Shown: in pieces, positions 21,048 through 33,145 of the stretch
How positions within the stretch are numbered: the stretch's first letter is position 1
Layout: every line of letters starts with the position of its first letter
From: Scedosporium boydii
Taxonomy: Eukaryota; Ascomycota; Sordariomycetes; Microascales; Microascaceae
Assembly (NCBI GenBank): GCA_002221725.1
Contig: NJFT01000052.1
Coordinates: 144,308-208,307, forward strand
Direction of reading: 5' to 3'
Length of the DNA stretch: 64,000 bases
Notes under the pieces: generated by a model
What the model saw: only the letters and a program-made list of their open reading frames with translations
Databases searched by the model: none
What the model was told of the DNA's origin: nothing
Program-made: the position numbers and the translations under genes

Positions 21048-23052
21048 TTAGACCTTGCATAGTCTTCCGTTGACTTCCTCCCAGCCCTCGCTGCCGACGC
21101 AAGGATGACACACAAACACATTCTTGGGATCGACTCGACGCTTAATCTTGAGCAGACGCTCGTAGTTGTCGCCCCAGAACGTGTGTTGCCAGTCCTCTTC
21201 AAAGATTGACGCCTACCCGAAACAGAAGCCCGTTAGTCCATAGCCACTTATTCGTTTGGACGGGGAGAGAACCTACCTCGTTCAAGTACGCGCCGGTATC
21301 AGGGGAAAGCGCCGCCAAGATCTTGCTACTCCTCTCAACAGCCTCCCTTGCCTCAATCCTGGCCGTCTCATTATGCGACTCAAAGGTCTGGCCCCTCACG
21401 AGGTGGACATACGACTTCCGCCACGCAGGATGAACAGAAGTGCCTCCACCCCTAGGTTTAGCCTCCCTCACCCCCTTACCGGCAACAAGATGGGTTAACA
21501 CCATGCCAGAAGGCTGAAGGTATTCCTTCAAGGTGGCGGCGACCGAGTCCACATCCGAAAGAGTTTCATTATCGAAGAGACGAGAGGATAAATACGAGCT
21601 GTAACCCGCATCGCCGGAGTCAAAGTACTTCTCCCACCAGCCTTGGAACGAATCGAAAGTCTCTGGCAGCGCGACCACCGTGACGTTCGTGTTGGGGAAG
21701 CGGATTTTTGCTTCTTCGATGGCGGGGTAGAGGATGGCGTAGATTTCGGATGCGTTGACGGCGCCGGGGAGGAGGGCCAGACCCATGAGGCCGCTGAGGA
21801 AGTCGGGGGGTCCGGGGAAATAAGTGTTGGCGATGTTGTTGGCGATGTATATGTAGGCACCTACGCCGGCTTCGGCCCAGGAAGGAAATTTGGAGAGGAT
21901 GAAGGCTTGGTATTCGGCGAGTTGAGGGGCGTCTGTGAGTGCGAAGAGGGCAAGAGTGAGGTGGACCACTGGGGGACTTGGGATCGTTTCAAGAGTGATG
22001 GAGGTAACGACGCCAAAGGTTGAACCGCCGCCCTGTGGAAGGGAAATGCATGTTAATTTCTTGGATCACAGAGCTGCGTATTACTTTGAGAACTTACACC
22101 GCGGGCAGCCCAAAAAAGGTCCTCATTTTGGCACTCATTAGCAACAACAACCTCCCCATCTGGAGTGACCAACTCCACTTCGAGCACATGGTCCACCGCA
22201 AGTCCGTGCTGCGGTCCGAGAATCGAGTGACCGCCACCCGTCAGGTAGCCGCCGACGCCGACGCTCTTTGAGTTACCGCCGACGACGACCTGGTTCCTTG
22301 GGGCGAGGAAGGTCTGCACGTCAATCATCTGAGTGCCCGCGCGGGCTGTCACGGCATTGGATTTGATAGCCTTATCGCACCCCTGTGGCTGGAACGATCC
22401 ATCGTGGTACTCGAGACCCTTCATGTTGTGGGTCCAGATAGAGAGAGAGTTAGGGGCGATGGACCGTCCCAGGAAGTCATGGCCCGTGGCTTTGACGATG
22501 AGGCGCACATTGTTTTTGCGGGCTGTGTGACTTGGTGTTAGCCATGGAATTCTGCTTGCATTGACCAATTTCAAGCTCAATCTTTTTCTCTCTCCTCTTT
22601 TTCTGCAACTCACCAAAATTGACGGCGGCCTGGACATGCTTGGTCTCGGTGGCGTTCACGACGAATGTAGGATATCCTGAAGCGTCGCACGGATAACTTG
22701 GGTCAGGAAGACAGGAGTCATTGCTGAACTGGTTCCATTGGGAGGAGGTGGGGTGCTCTGCGTGGAACTCGTAGCTTGACCATCCGACGACGACGATTGG
22801 GCATTGGTCTGGGTCGTAGGTTCGCTGTCCCTGATGACAGACAGCTCCTGGTGGAGCTGGTTGAAGCAGTCCTCCTCCAAGCGATTCATTAAAGCGGGCC
22901 CAAGAGGCCTGCGATGGCCAGTTAGCATCTCCGGGGATGACTTTGCATGATTGCGGCGAACAGTTCTTCCGTCCATGGACGACGGTAGAGATGGATAGTA
23001 ATAACTGGGTGAATAAGAATGGAACGTGGGGTTTGAATGATGTGGGAACCAT
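21048..23052 (-). CDS. Secreted FAD-linked oxidase, berberine bridge enzyme (BBE)-like
   Basis: Four exons, complement of 22614-23052, 22098-22522, 21277-22032 and 21048-21212, give 594 aa; introns have GTGAGT, GTAAGT and GTAGGT donors. A signal peptide covers about residues 1-26. The FAD-binding domain follows, with VKATGHDFLGRS, in which H161 is the expected covalent flavin attachment site. Next come the GGNSKSVGVGGYLTGGGHS phosphate-binding stretch and GPQHGLAVDHVLEVELVTPDG. The Cys that gives bicovalent flavin in some BBE enzymes is replaced by Asn here, which points to single attachment through His. The C-terminal BBE domain ends with FWGDNYERLLKIKRRVDPKN, the classical BBE signature. 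Such fungal enzymes oxidise sugars or secondary metabolites, releasing H2O2. The substrate is unknown; no biosynthetic cluster is nearby. Confidence 0.92.
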
Positions 23053-26000
23053 CTTGAAAGAAGGGGGATGGAGGTCCGGCGGCGCGGATCGGAGACACGG
23101 GCAGATGATATATACGGGATGGCGTCAAACACAACGGCTATACTAGTCCGTGACCAAGCCCCAAAAAGAGGGCAGTGAAAAAAGAACTTTTGGGTCTGGG
23201 GTGCTGATTGGCTTGGTAGCCAAAAGAAGAACTGAAAACCCAAGATGACGAATATGACTTGTACCTGCTTCAATGCAAAAATGTTTCTGTTTCTAGAGGT
23301 GGCGAGAATCCAAGCAGTTCAAGTTCCAATGCACTACACAAGAACTCGATAGACTCAAGGACTAATGTCAATTGATCCTCGGGGAGGGAGGGGGCTATTG
23401 AGAAGGAAAGAAACGGCGGGGAAGAGGAATGGATCAATTCTTGGGACGGGCTCTTTTAATTATATTTGATCGATTCCCAAAAGACGGGGAACATGCTGAA
23501 TGATGGGGATAGGATGGGTTTTATGTTCAATTTGTTTGACGAGAGGTATTAGGCGGGAAAAAGTGAGGCAAGATCAATTGAGAGAAATCAAATGGAGCCA
23601 CTTACACGGAAGATCAATATGCCAAAGGCTTCAAATAGCGACCCTGGAGCGGAGATGCAATCGGCACTGACAGACGCAGGCCGAATGGTAGTACTGGGAA
23701 TGATACCACACTTCTCCAGCGTACGCGTTGTTGTCCTTGTCCGGCGGCGAAGGCAGCAGCGAAAGCTCATGCACCACACCCGGTTGACCCTATCCGGACC
23801 GCACTCGTCGACAGATTAGAAAATCGAACTGGTCCCGGTCCCGTTTAGGAAGAACGTGGTTAATTGGCTGGAATCGGATGAGTTGTACCGGGGCGACCAG
23901 TACGAAGATGGAGAGTGATTTGATTCGGCAGTCGTATTGTGCGTATTTCCTTTTCCCCTTTCAAGGTCCAATGGAGCGAGCTCGCGTGAGTCGTCGTATC
24001 CCTCGTACAAGCAGGTTGAAGAAAGGAAAACCCCAGAAAAATAGGCCAAGAACAATGAGAGCAGGGAAGGAGGGTCGAACAGCAGAGAAGCCTGGTTGAA
24101 GTGAAAAGAGGAAGAGCGCGGGGTGTAACCGTATAACTGAAGTATCTGCGGGCGAATGAGTCTACCAGACAGTACTTCGTTTTCTGGACGAATGGTATAG
24201 CGCCAAAATCAGAATATGGCAAGCGAATATGACGATGGATAATAAGCACGGGAGAATAAGTTGCGACCGTTAGACTATTAAGTGTAAGTCTGGTGGCTAG
24301 TGCAAGCTATCGCAAACCAAAGGGGAGAATGACGGGCTAGCTGTGGCTGGGAGTGGCAACGAAATATGAAGAGGAGAAGAACTATTTATTCCGGATCGTC
24401 ACAACAAGCGATCGTGTGTGTCTCTGGTATCAACTGTGAAATGCGTGCAGTAGGAGCGAATGGGGGTGTTGAGTAGAGAGAACTGAGACTGGGTTGTGAC
24501 CTGAGGCTTGAGAGGTTCGAGCATCCGGAGCGAGGCCACGCCTTTTTCAATCAATCGGATAAGATGCAAACGTGTGCTATTTCCTGAGATGAAGCTAACA
24601 GCAAACCAACATTGACACGAAACAGATCAATCTCTAAGATGATACTGCCACTCGGTACGTATGCAAAACGAAAGGGGTCTACGCGTCCGGCGCTTATGGC
24701 CGCGGGGAGACGAACGCAGCATGGATTAAACAATCAAAGTGATCTGCCCATGACGTCCTCACCTGGGACGTGGAAGAGTGGGAAGAGTCACGAAAACGGG
24801 AGATGGGTTGCGTTGGGCTGGGTTGAGTGGCTGGCCAGCCAGGTCCCGTGTTAGCCTACGAGGTACGCTAGGCTGAGCGCAATATCACCACCCGCCGAAA
24901 CCTGGGGGGCTTCACGGCAATGGATGAAGCGTTTGAACGCTAACCGAGGGAATGGTGGAAGATGGGACGGGAATAGAAGCGGCCGCAGCCTGGTTTCGAC
25001 CAGTGGCATGCGGCGAAATGCAAGGAGTCGCAATGGTAGTCGTAGGCTCGTGGGCATGGTCAGAGAGTGCAGACCTCGATGAGCAAAGGGACCTGGTAAA
25101 TTCGTCAGCGCAATAATTAGTAGACTTGCTCTAAACGGTGTGTGGCCTTGTTCCTGAGCATGAAGCATGGCTTGGCATCCACTCGGACCAAACACGATGT
25201 GATGGGATTGATAATACCGTCAAGGGCTGTAGGATGCAACACGTACGTACGTACATTTACTCGTGGACCTGGAGATGGGTGCAATTGGTGTGCCTTGGTG
25301 TGCCTTGCCTCGCCTCGCTCGTCTCGCCTTGCCAGGTTTAGTTGGGACCGGGATGGGGGCGAATGAGGATGGGCCGTAATGCGACGAGGGGAGAGACGGA
25401 ACACTAAACCCGATGCGCGAGGTTAAGAGAAAAGTGTGGAATATTCCTACCACGTTCAAAGTAATTTGATCTAATCTACCAAGTACTTCGTACTTCGTAG
25501 TGGCACGAGGCACGAGGTCAGGGCATTCGCAATCACCAGCCAAGCGGAAGGAACGTTGAAGTGTCACTCTCTAGTGTTCAATGGTGTGTTTCTTCAATTA
25601 CTTAGCACGCCACGACACTGTAGTGGTTACTACGTAAGTACGAAGTACCGTACACACAATTGTACACTGGATACTGGATGCTCGTTGGATTGATCGATAA
25701 CTGCCAACGGCCTGCGCCGGCTTACCTTATGAAATACCAACGGGCTCGCCGGAGTAATAATACAATTATAGTACAGGTCAAGTACAGCGTAGATCCTAAA
25801 CAGTGAGCACTCGAGGCATAAACCATAAACCGAGTCCATCAATTGTCCTAAGCGGTTCCGAATAATGGATCAACGGTCAGCGTTTAATGATGAAGGGATT
25901 TGATGTTGGACGCGGCCTTGTGCTGGCCGCGTATTCTCACATCCTCCAATGTGTGTTTTAGGGCCTGCCAAGACTTTGAGGCTCCCACCATGTTCCAAAT

Positions 26001-27726
26001 CGGCGATATGAAAGGCGTGATGACGACGTCAGCACCTTCTACTCCCTCTTACTGTCTCTCTCTTTGTTTTCTTTTCTTTTTCTCCCTAAGCGAATAACGA
26101 ATAACCGTTGGGCATAGGTTCCCCCTTCTATTATTTCTACTTTCAAACTATTGATACTTGCCCAAAATGTGACTCGAGTCTAGGGGACAGGAACAGTCCC
26201 TGGTCAAACAGTGAACCGGCACCTCCGTGACAATGATGACGACGATGGTTAGGATCCTTGGGATCCTTGCATGGCTCAAGGCCCACCCTCCGCTTCCTGA
26301 TCCCACTTCTCCGATTAAGGTTCCTCTTCGCACGTCAGCTTCCCGGAAACGAAGACGGGAGAAGTGAAGGGATCCATGCCCATGCTGCAGAGGAAGAAAA
26401 TGCTTAAACGGCATCCCGGAACTTTCCTGGCGAACCCGAACCGAGCCTCCGTGATTGGGTCTGTCCACTCGGCTTCCATGGCGAACCGCTTCCACACCTC
26501 ACGCAGTCCCATGCGTGCATGGGCTCCCGTCTCCACTCGTCCCATAAGTCATAACCCAATAACCCTTGGTGTTGTTTTTCCTCTGCTTCTTTTCGTACGA
26601 GATGCTCGGGGAATGGCCCCTACATCGGATCCTAAACAGTACCAGTGTGCGGAGTAGCGTGGTGTGAACTACATCCCTGCATCCCACGAGAGCTTACGTC
26701 CACTCCTCCATCCCCAGCCTCCCCAGTGTAGATAATCTATTTATAACAGCAAACCGAGCCGAGTCCGAGATGGGAGATTGCATACGACGTATAGAGCAAG
26801 GCATGCGACGGATTCCTCTCCGGAGCCGCCTCTCTCGTGCTGAGAGGCTTCACACCTTCCAACGTGCCTTGCTTCATAGTTTGATTAAATCGTCAAGCTC
26901 GTATTAGTAGTGGTTGACTGTCCTGGTGCCTTTTTCCACTTGGCAATAGTGATGGGAAGACGGTGATGATCGTCAGGTTGGCGTTGAAGCGATGTTACAC
27001 CGGGACACGTCAGTTCTCGGTGCACTTGAGCCATCACTCTCACCATCGACACTACCATTTCGGAGAGGCCTGGCTCGATCGGATCCAATCCTACCTTCAA
27101 AGGATGATTCAAGTAATATTCCACTTCCAGATAGGCGGCCTCACTTGATGCATCAATAATTTTCTTGCAATATTCCCCGTCTCGGCTCGCGGCTCGCGAT
27201 TCCCTTAACTCCTCCTGTCACACCGCGAAGAATTTTGCTGCCTGGAATGAACCAAGCCAAGGAGCCGCAAACGTCATCGTCTGATCAATCCAGACTTCCT
27301 AGATCCATGGTTGCGACGGGGTGCGACCGAGAGCTTAAATTCTTAATCAGGCCAGGTCCAGTGCATGGCGCTGTGCCACAATTTACAGGGGCCAAGTTAC
27401 CCCCACTGCCCGAGGCCACGCCGGTGATTTGCTCGCAACCCGTTCCGTCCAGCACCAATGCACCCCCCTGGTCCCCTAAGCGAATCCGCGTACCCGCTAA
27501 GACAAAGACGAAGTAACATTGGAGAACCAGAAATACTGGAGCCTAAAATTTCGGGAGCAATTTGAGCCGTCGTTGAAATTTAGCAAACACACTCAGAGCT
27601 CGACTCCGAAGCCTCGTCATCACGCATCAACCTAACCCCAGCAACAAGCCACGAGACAGCGCATCCCACACAGACAAGGCCCCGGCAGAGACACTCGAGA
27701 GAGGGGAAGGGGAAAAAGAAAAAGCC
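23053..27726. other. Long (4.7 kb) intergenic region between divergent genes
   Basis: Separates the BBE-like oxidase (-) from the Gemin2-like gene (+). No frame here looks like a gene: all are short and without signatures. It holds three TACTTCGTA/TACGAAGTA copies (25484-25499 overlapping pair, 25639-25647), an ACGTACGTACGTAC run near 25240-25255, and imperfect GTGTGCCTTG and GCCTCGC direct repeats around 25288-25335. It may contain long promoters or non-coding RNA. Confidence 0.5.
25484..25647. repeat. Three TACTTCGTA-type motifs
   Basis: Copies at 25484-25492 and 25491-25499 overlap by two bases as a tandem pair; another, inverted, is at 25639-25647. All lie in the 4.7-kb spacer. Confidence 0.6.
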
Positions 27727-29472
27727 ATGGCAACTAAGCGAGCTCTCGATGACGAGGACGATGCTGAACACCAACCCCCTCCACCATCGATGAAACGCGC
27801 AAGGCGCGACCAACCCTCCTCCAAGCAGCGCCATCACCAGAATGCCCACATGGACCCCACATGGGGGCAAAAGTTCTTCTTCGCGCATGATCTCTCCTCC
27901 AGCGTGCCGCAGGATGATGAGCTCGAGTTTGAGGATGACGCCGATGCTATGGCGTATTTGCGCTCCGTCAGGTAAGGCACCCCTCCTCTTCCCATCCCTC
28001 ACTCCCTGAAGCTATCGCGACCCCGGCCCAGTGCTGTCTCTTTCCCTGAGCTCCTTGTGCTGAACATTTGCTTCTCTATTTCCTTCAGTTGTAGTAAAAG
28101 GGAAGAAAAATTAGAGTAGGTTTACTGATATGGTGAGTATTTCTTCTGTAGGCAACAAGCAGGTAGTATCCCCCACCTCCTCGTCGCTCCCAAGATCGGC
28201 CCCCAGCTGCCCCCTTCTTACCAGCGCGCCTTGGTCCACGACGAAGACGACAATGAAGAGGGAGAGATCGACGAATCCGCAGACCGCGCCGTCTATGGTA
28301 ATGGCGTAGGCGACTTTCGTGGCTACTACCAAGACGGCGCATACACCGCCGCGCCCTCCGGGCCCGAGGAATACCTCTCTGAAGGTGAATACGCCTCGGA
28401 TGAGGAAGCGAGAGAAAGACAGGACGCGTCCGCAGCCGCGGCAGAAGCCTACTTCTCCTCCATCCGCTCCCGATTCCTCTCCCTCCGCTCCCACCTCCAG
28501 GCCTCCCCACCAAAACACATCGTCGCCGCATTACCCGAATCCCACTCCCCTTACGTCCCCCCATTCGGCCCCCGCAGTTCAACCTTCGCGCAATGGAACA
28601 AGCGTATCCGGGACACCGACCCCCTACCGGCCCAAGTCGCCTCCATGGATAAGGACGCCGTCATCCGCGTTCTCCGCGTCGTCATGGGCGGACGATTCCT
28701 CCGCGTGGGGCGGGAAGTGTCGGAGCGCACGAGCAGGTGGCTGTGGGCTTTGTTGGCGAGGCTGCCGCACGCAGGCGAGTTGTCGCATACGGAGGTGGCG
28801 TGGGTGCGAGATCTGGGCCGGAGAGCCGTGCTGTTGGGGAGGAGCATCGCTGAGATGGCGGCGCTGAGGGAGGAGTTGGCGGGGGAAGGAGGGGATTTGG
28901 GGTTGAATGATGCTGTGGATGAGAGTGAGGAGGATGAAGATGTTGTGCAGGAGTTTGAGGGGGAGGATAATTACAGCGAAGACGAGAGTAAGGCGGAAGG
29001 GACAGAGGAGCCTGTGAAGGAAACTCCGAGTGGAGCGGCGGCGGAGCCAAGTGGGGAAGCGTCCCCAGAAAGTGAGCCGAAACTGGCGACGGAGAAAGCA
29101 GGAGCAGAAGAGGAGAAAGAAGCAGAGGAAGAAGAGGGAGAGGCAGACGAGCAAGAGGAAGGCGAAGCATCAGAAGGCGATGATGACGGCGCCCCCATGG
29201 ACCTAGACGACTCAGGCGCCGAGGAAGACGATCTCGAAGCCGCTAAGAGTAGACTCCTCGCTCGGCTTGACCGCTCTGGCGGTGACTCGGAACCCGGCTC
29301 GCCCAACACACCCGAAGAAGAAGATGGCGAACATGCCCAAGAAGACAGCGACGAAGCCCTAAGAGCGAGGATGAACATGCGCGCTACGATCAACATGATC
29401 CTGACCGTCGCCGGTGAGTTCTATGGCCAGCGCGATCTCCTTGAGTTTAGGGATCCGTTTGCAGGTATGTAG
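27727..29472 (+). CDS. Gemin2/Brr1 (SIP1 family)-like protein, spliceosomal snRNP assembly
   Basis: Two exons, 27727-27971 and 28152-29472, give 521 aa. Gemin2 (yeast Brr1) helps load the Sm ring onto snRNAs. Family pieces appear in order. Near residue 83 comes IPHLLVAPKIGPQLPPSYQ. After an acidic insert, a W-x-K-x-I segment (AQWNKRIRDTDPLPAQV) leads into an arginine-rich helical block with SRWLWALLARLP and WVRDLGRRAVLLGRSI. At the very end sits MRATINMILTVAGEFYGQRD, which matches the C-terminal helix ending in Y-F/Y-x-QRDL of Gemin2. Between residues about 310 and 480 lies a fungal-type acidic low-complexity insert of Glu/Ala/Asp/Ser. The intron is 180 nt (GTAAGG donor). The start is the first ATG and gives a basic, nuclear-looking N-terminus (PPPSMKRARR). 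Confidence 0.78.
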
Positions 29473-29967
29473 GTAGATATAGCCTACCTAAGTCTATATA
29501 TGAGTCGGTAGGTCACTTGTCCAAGCATACGGACTTTATTCACTTTGCGACGAGTTTGCCGCCTGCGGGTCAAAAAGAGAATTGTATGGAATATGTATGC
29601 TGCCTCGCGGTCTAGATTTGAGAATAGTATAATGGTAATACAAAAGGATCCTCCTAAATAAAAAGGGGAAAAAAAGCTCCGGAGAGTTTCCTCGCATGCC
29701 ATATGAAGCAATGGAGGATCTTCCCAATACCGTGACGCTCCCTAACGCCGATATGTTGAACGCAAAACACCCGCCGCCCCTGTCCCTCCACCTCAGGTGC
29801 CCCCATAACTGTCCTTCCTAATCCATCCTGCCTGCCCTTGTCTAGTCCGTATCCAGTCTGTATCCAGTCCCGCTCCCGAGTCCGACCGCCTTCCAATGTC
29901 CTTTAATACGCAGTTGATACAAAATCGCTTCTACACCTCGCCCTCATTCACCGACCATACGTCCCTC
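29473..29967. other. Intergenic, convergent
   Basis: About 500 bases of facing 3' ends between the Gemin2-like gene (+) and the Spd1-like gene (-). No gene seen. Confidence 0.5.
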
Positions 29968-30705
29968 TCAAATATCCATCTCCTCACCAAAAACAGCCGC
30001 ATCCAAAAAAGCTGCTTCCCCAAAATCATCATCGATAGCCATGTTCTCCTGTCCGGGATCCTCTAGTCCCGGCCCCGATCCACCCGCGCTCTTCCTGCCC
30101 GTCCTCCTCCTTGGCACGGCCATAGCCCTCGCATTACCCAGCACCGTCCTCGGGCTAACATCCCCATCGACCCAATCCCTCGCGCCGTTCCAAATCTTCA
30201 AAGGGACTTCTTCATCATCGTCATCCGCGTAGCCCCGCTTCTTGACATTGGCAACTTCCTCCTCGAGTATACTCTCCACACTCTCCTGCGACGACGTAAA
30301 CCCCGCCGACGCACGATCCTCCTCCTCATCAAAGACAGGCTGCGACGAAAGCCCCCCGACGCTATGAATGCCGCAAAACGGCATCAATTCCCTCTGTGCG
30401 ACGGTCCCTGTGATGACCTTAGCCCTTGTCCGCGAAGAGGCGCCGTTCTCTTCTCGCTCGTCCCAGAGCTTGAAGCCGCTGTAGGCGGTCCCGGTCTTGT
30501 AGCCCTCGGGGACGGACTTGCGGATGCGCATGCCGACGTTGAGGAGGCTGGCCTGGACCGACGCGGGGAGGGAGGCGGGCGAGGAGGATGGCGGGAGTCG
30601 GGGGGAGGATGTGGTTGGTGAGGAGGTGAAGTAGTTTGTGATTTGGCGCTGGGAAGGGTCGGCTGCTACGCCGGCGAATTGGCGCTTCGTGCGAGGGCCG
30701 GACAT
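29968..30705 (-). CDS. Ribonucleotide reductase inhibitor, Spd1/Dif1-like
   Basis: A single-exon gene of 245 aa. Spd1 (fission yeast) and Dif1/Hug1 (budding yeast) are small, mostly disordered proteins that restrain ribonucleotide reductase by binding or relocating its small subunit. The N-terminus RQITNYF and, around residues 50-75, VQASLLNVGMRIRKSVPEGY followed by KTGTAYSGF match the core of the RNR-inhibitor family. A second conserved element, ELMPFCGIHSVGG, occurs around residue 106. The rest is acidic and Ser-rich, including EEEDRASAGFTSSQESVESI, with many possible phosphorylation or degron sites, as expected for a protein destroyed in S phase. The C-terminus is acidic and aromatic (FGEAAFLDAAVFGEEMDI). 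Assignment rests on the two short conserved blocks. Confidence 0.75.
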   Translation of the reverse strand: MSGPRTKRQFAGVAADPSQRQITNYFTSSPTTSSPRLPPSSSPASLPASVQASLLNVGMRIRKSVPEGYKTGTAYSGFKLWDEREENGASSRTRAKVITGTVAQRELMPFCGIHSVGGLSSQPVFDEEEDRASAGFTSSQESVESILEEEVANVKKRGYADDDDEEVPLKIWNGARDWVDGDVSPRTVLGNARAMAVPRRRTGRKSAGGSGPGLEDPGQENMAIDDDFGEAAFLDAAVFGEEMDI

Positions 30706-32149
30706 GATTTTTGAAGTGTGGTGTTTGTAGAACGGTTGAAGGCGAGAGAAAGGGTGGCGAATATAAGCGTCGGATTTTTCGGTTCGCTTTGCTAGACGAG
30801 ATTCGGCTATGGTGTTTCTCTGATCAACGGAAGTGATAGATTTCGGAGATTCCGAGGATGGATGAGCTGCCTTTTCAATTGCGATACACCTGATGAATTG
30901 AAAGATTGGGAGAGAATGTGGTCGCTTGCGATGGACGTGCCAGTTCTGAATTAGTGTAGATCAAGACAAAAGATCCACATCAGCGGCTGGCTTAGTGGAA
31001 TGTTAAAAAAAGTCAATGGATTTACGAGGAGATAAAAAAGAAAGGATTCTCGTAAAGAATGAGGAAACAAAGCTCTCTAAACACTGGGAGGGGGGCAAAT
31101 TGAAACCTATGGAGAGGTGAGGAATGGAGGGTGTTTGACCTGGTCGACTTAGATGGGGGGGCGAATACGACGACCAGGATTAAGTGCGACTTGGCACTTG
31201 GACCATGCAAGTGACTTTCCCATGCATGAGATGTGTGCACGGGGATGCGCATTCGGAGCTTTCTGATTGGTTGGTCTTTCGTGGGGCGATTGAGTGGGGA
31301 CCGCGTTAATTTTTGCCCTAAGCGCGTCGAGGCGAATTAAACTCGCGTCAATTTCGCGATTTTGATCAGGATATCCGGATAATTGCGTAAAAAGAGAATT
31401 TCTATTGCTATATCCGTTAAGACAAGTCGGTTGGCAGAGTGATCCTTCCTCTCCAGCTTATCAGGATATCGCCAATACTGACAAATTACTTCGAAATTAA
31501 GCGAATTGATGATACCAAGAGAGAGCGGAAGGGTGAGGAAGAATTCGATTGCAATATGTCGGTTTGGGTACGCATCCAAGCCAGGGAGGTGGGTAGATCT
31601 TGCCTCCACAACAGCGAGGCCAGGCAATACAATACGTCCATATATTCAGTGTTGTGCTTCAACTAGGTATTCTCTCGTTGTCAAAATCATTGATGCAATA
31701 AATTCATTCCCAGCTCAGTCATGAATAAGAGCTTAAAGGAGCAGCAACGGCGTCAGGGCGAGGCTAGCGACTCAGCTCATGAGACACCATGGTGTTCTTT
31801 TCAGGAAACCTACTCCAAGGTTAGATATAGGAGCGAGAGCTTCTAAGATAGGCGCTGGCTTTACGGAGGTAACCGTCACGAGCTTGACGCTCTGTGATAG
31901 AATCGTCGGATACAAAAGAATCCGAAGATGGTGTCACTCTTTACTTTCTCTATGGATGTGTGCAGGTGATCGGGTGATTCCCCTAGATTCTGCTTTTTGT
32001 GGTCGGTATCAACGCTTCTTCAGGGTCTACTCGGGGGTACGGTTATTAGTTCTCCTTCTCATTAAAGTACTCAGGCTTATAACCCATCCTGCCAGAATAT
32101 GCCGGCCCTGTCTTTCTACGGAGTTCCCGTAGATAGTATGTTGACAGAT
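30706..32149. other. Intergenic: Spd1-like promoter and gene-poor DNA
   Basis: About 1.4 kb upstream of the Spd1-like gene. An 11-base direct repeat, ATCAGGATATC, occurs at 31365-31375 and 31460-31470. No gene or transposon ends could be defined. Confidence 0.4.
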
Positions 32150-33145
32150 CTACATGTCCTCGTTATACTTCGCCAGCATGGCGCTGCCTCGAAATGTTTT
32201 GAGTATAAAACTTTTCGAGCTCATAAAATCGATAAAATACCTCTGATCGTCCTGACTAGGAAGTTGAAAGATCCCCTTGACGGAATGCGCCCTCAGGATC
32301 GCATTTTCCGCATAAAGATTCCTAGATCAATGGACATGATGAATGAATATCGGGTACTTGTAGAGGAAGAACAACGTCCCGGTGTGAGAGCAAACTCGAA
32401 GTCTATGAGGGCAGAAATATTTGGGTTCGAGCCGTCAGGAGGCTTTATAAAGAGCATATTTTGGCTGTCGAAGTCGGCGTGTATCAGGACGAAAGGTGGC
32501 TGGAGATAAGAAGCATCGCCGTGAAGTGCAGATTGCTCTGTCATCTCACTCCGGATCTCCCTGTACGCTTTTGCAAGTTCCGGCGAACTAACAGCATCGG
32601 TGTCCAAGTAAGGATGAAGGTCTCCTCCATTGACCTGAGGCCTCCTCGGTTGCTCCCCAGCAGGGGCTGACAAGTGCCGACGCGGTTCTGATTCAGGAAA
32701 CTGATACTGTCGAACTTTAGAGAGACTAACAGATGTTGTAGAAATGGCATCCCAGAAGCTTCTCCGAGAACGTGTACGGGGCACTGACATCATTGTCCGG
32801 GTTTGGGTCGTAGTAGAATATCTTTGGGATAAGAAGATCAGTGTGCTGTTGAAGGGATCGAATTGTGGCAATCTCGCTCGAGTCCGCAGCCGAGTCCCTT
32901 TACACGAGCGAGGCGGGCAACGCAAGAAAACCCGCTCCAGACTTCGGACTGAGGGGTCGTTGAGTCCTTTGTTTCGAAGTAAAGACGTAAACTTCGTGCC
33001 ATGTTCCCTTCGTCAGTCGCTTTACGCTTATGTACTTGGAACAGAATACTTCGGCCGCTCGTTCCTCGAGCTTATCGAAGTTGAGCTGCAGCCCCGGTGG
33101 CTCATCAGAATCGTACTCCACATCTGCGCTGGAATAAGACCGCAT
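32150..33145 (-). pseudogene. Decayed aminoglycoside phosphotransferase (APH)-family kinase gene
   Basis: Pieces of an APH/choline-kinase-like protein occur in order along the minus strand but in different frames. The N-terminal start of the fold (CSKYISVKRLTKGTWHEVYV) is at about 33040-32980. A YYDPNPDNDVSAPYTFSEKL block follows near 32820-32760, then SLKFDSISF and the catalytic H-x-D-x-x-x-x-N (HADFDSQN, about 32481-32458) with the metal-binding Asp in LIDFEFA (about 32403). A C-terminal piece, NLYAENAILRAH, follows. The blocks are separated by at least two frameshifts, in-frame stops (TAA at 32900, others near 32730 and 32330) and a missing stretch between the FSEKL and SLKF blocks. GT-AG introns do not repair this. 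The intact ancestor would be one of the many fungal APH-domain proteins of unknown substrate. Confidence 0.72.
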
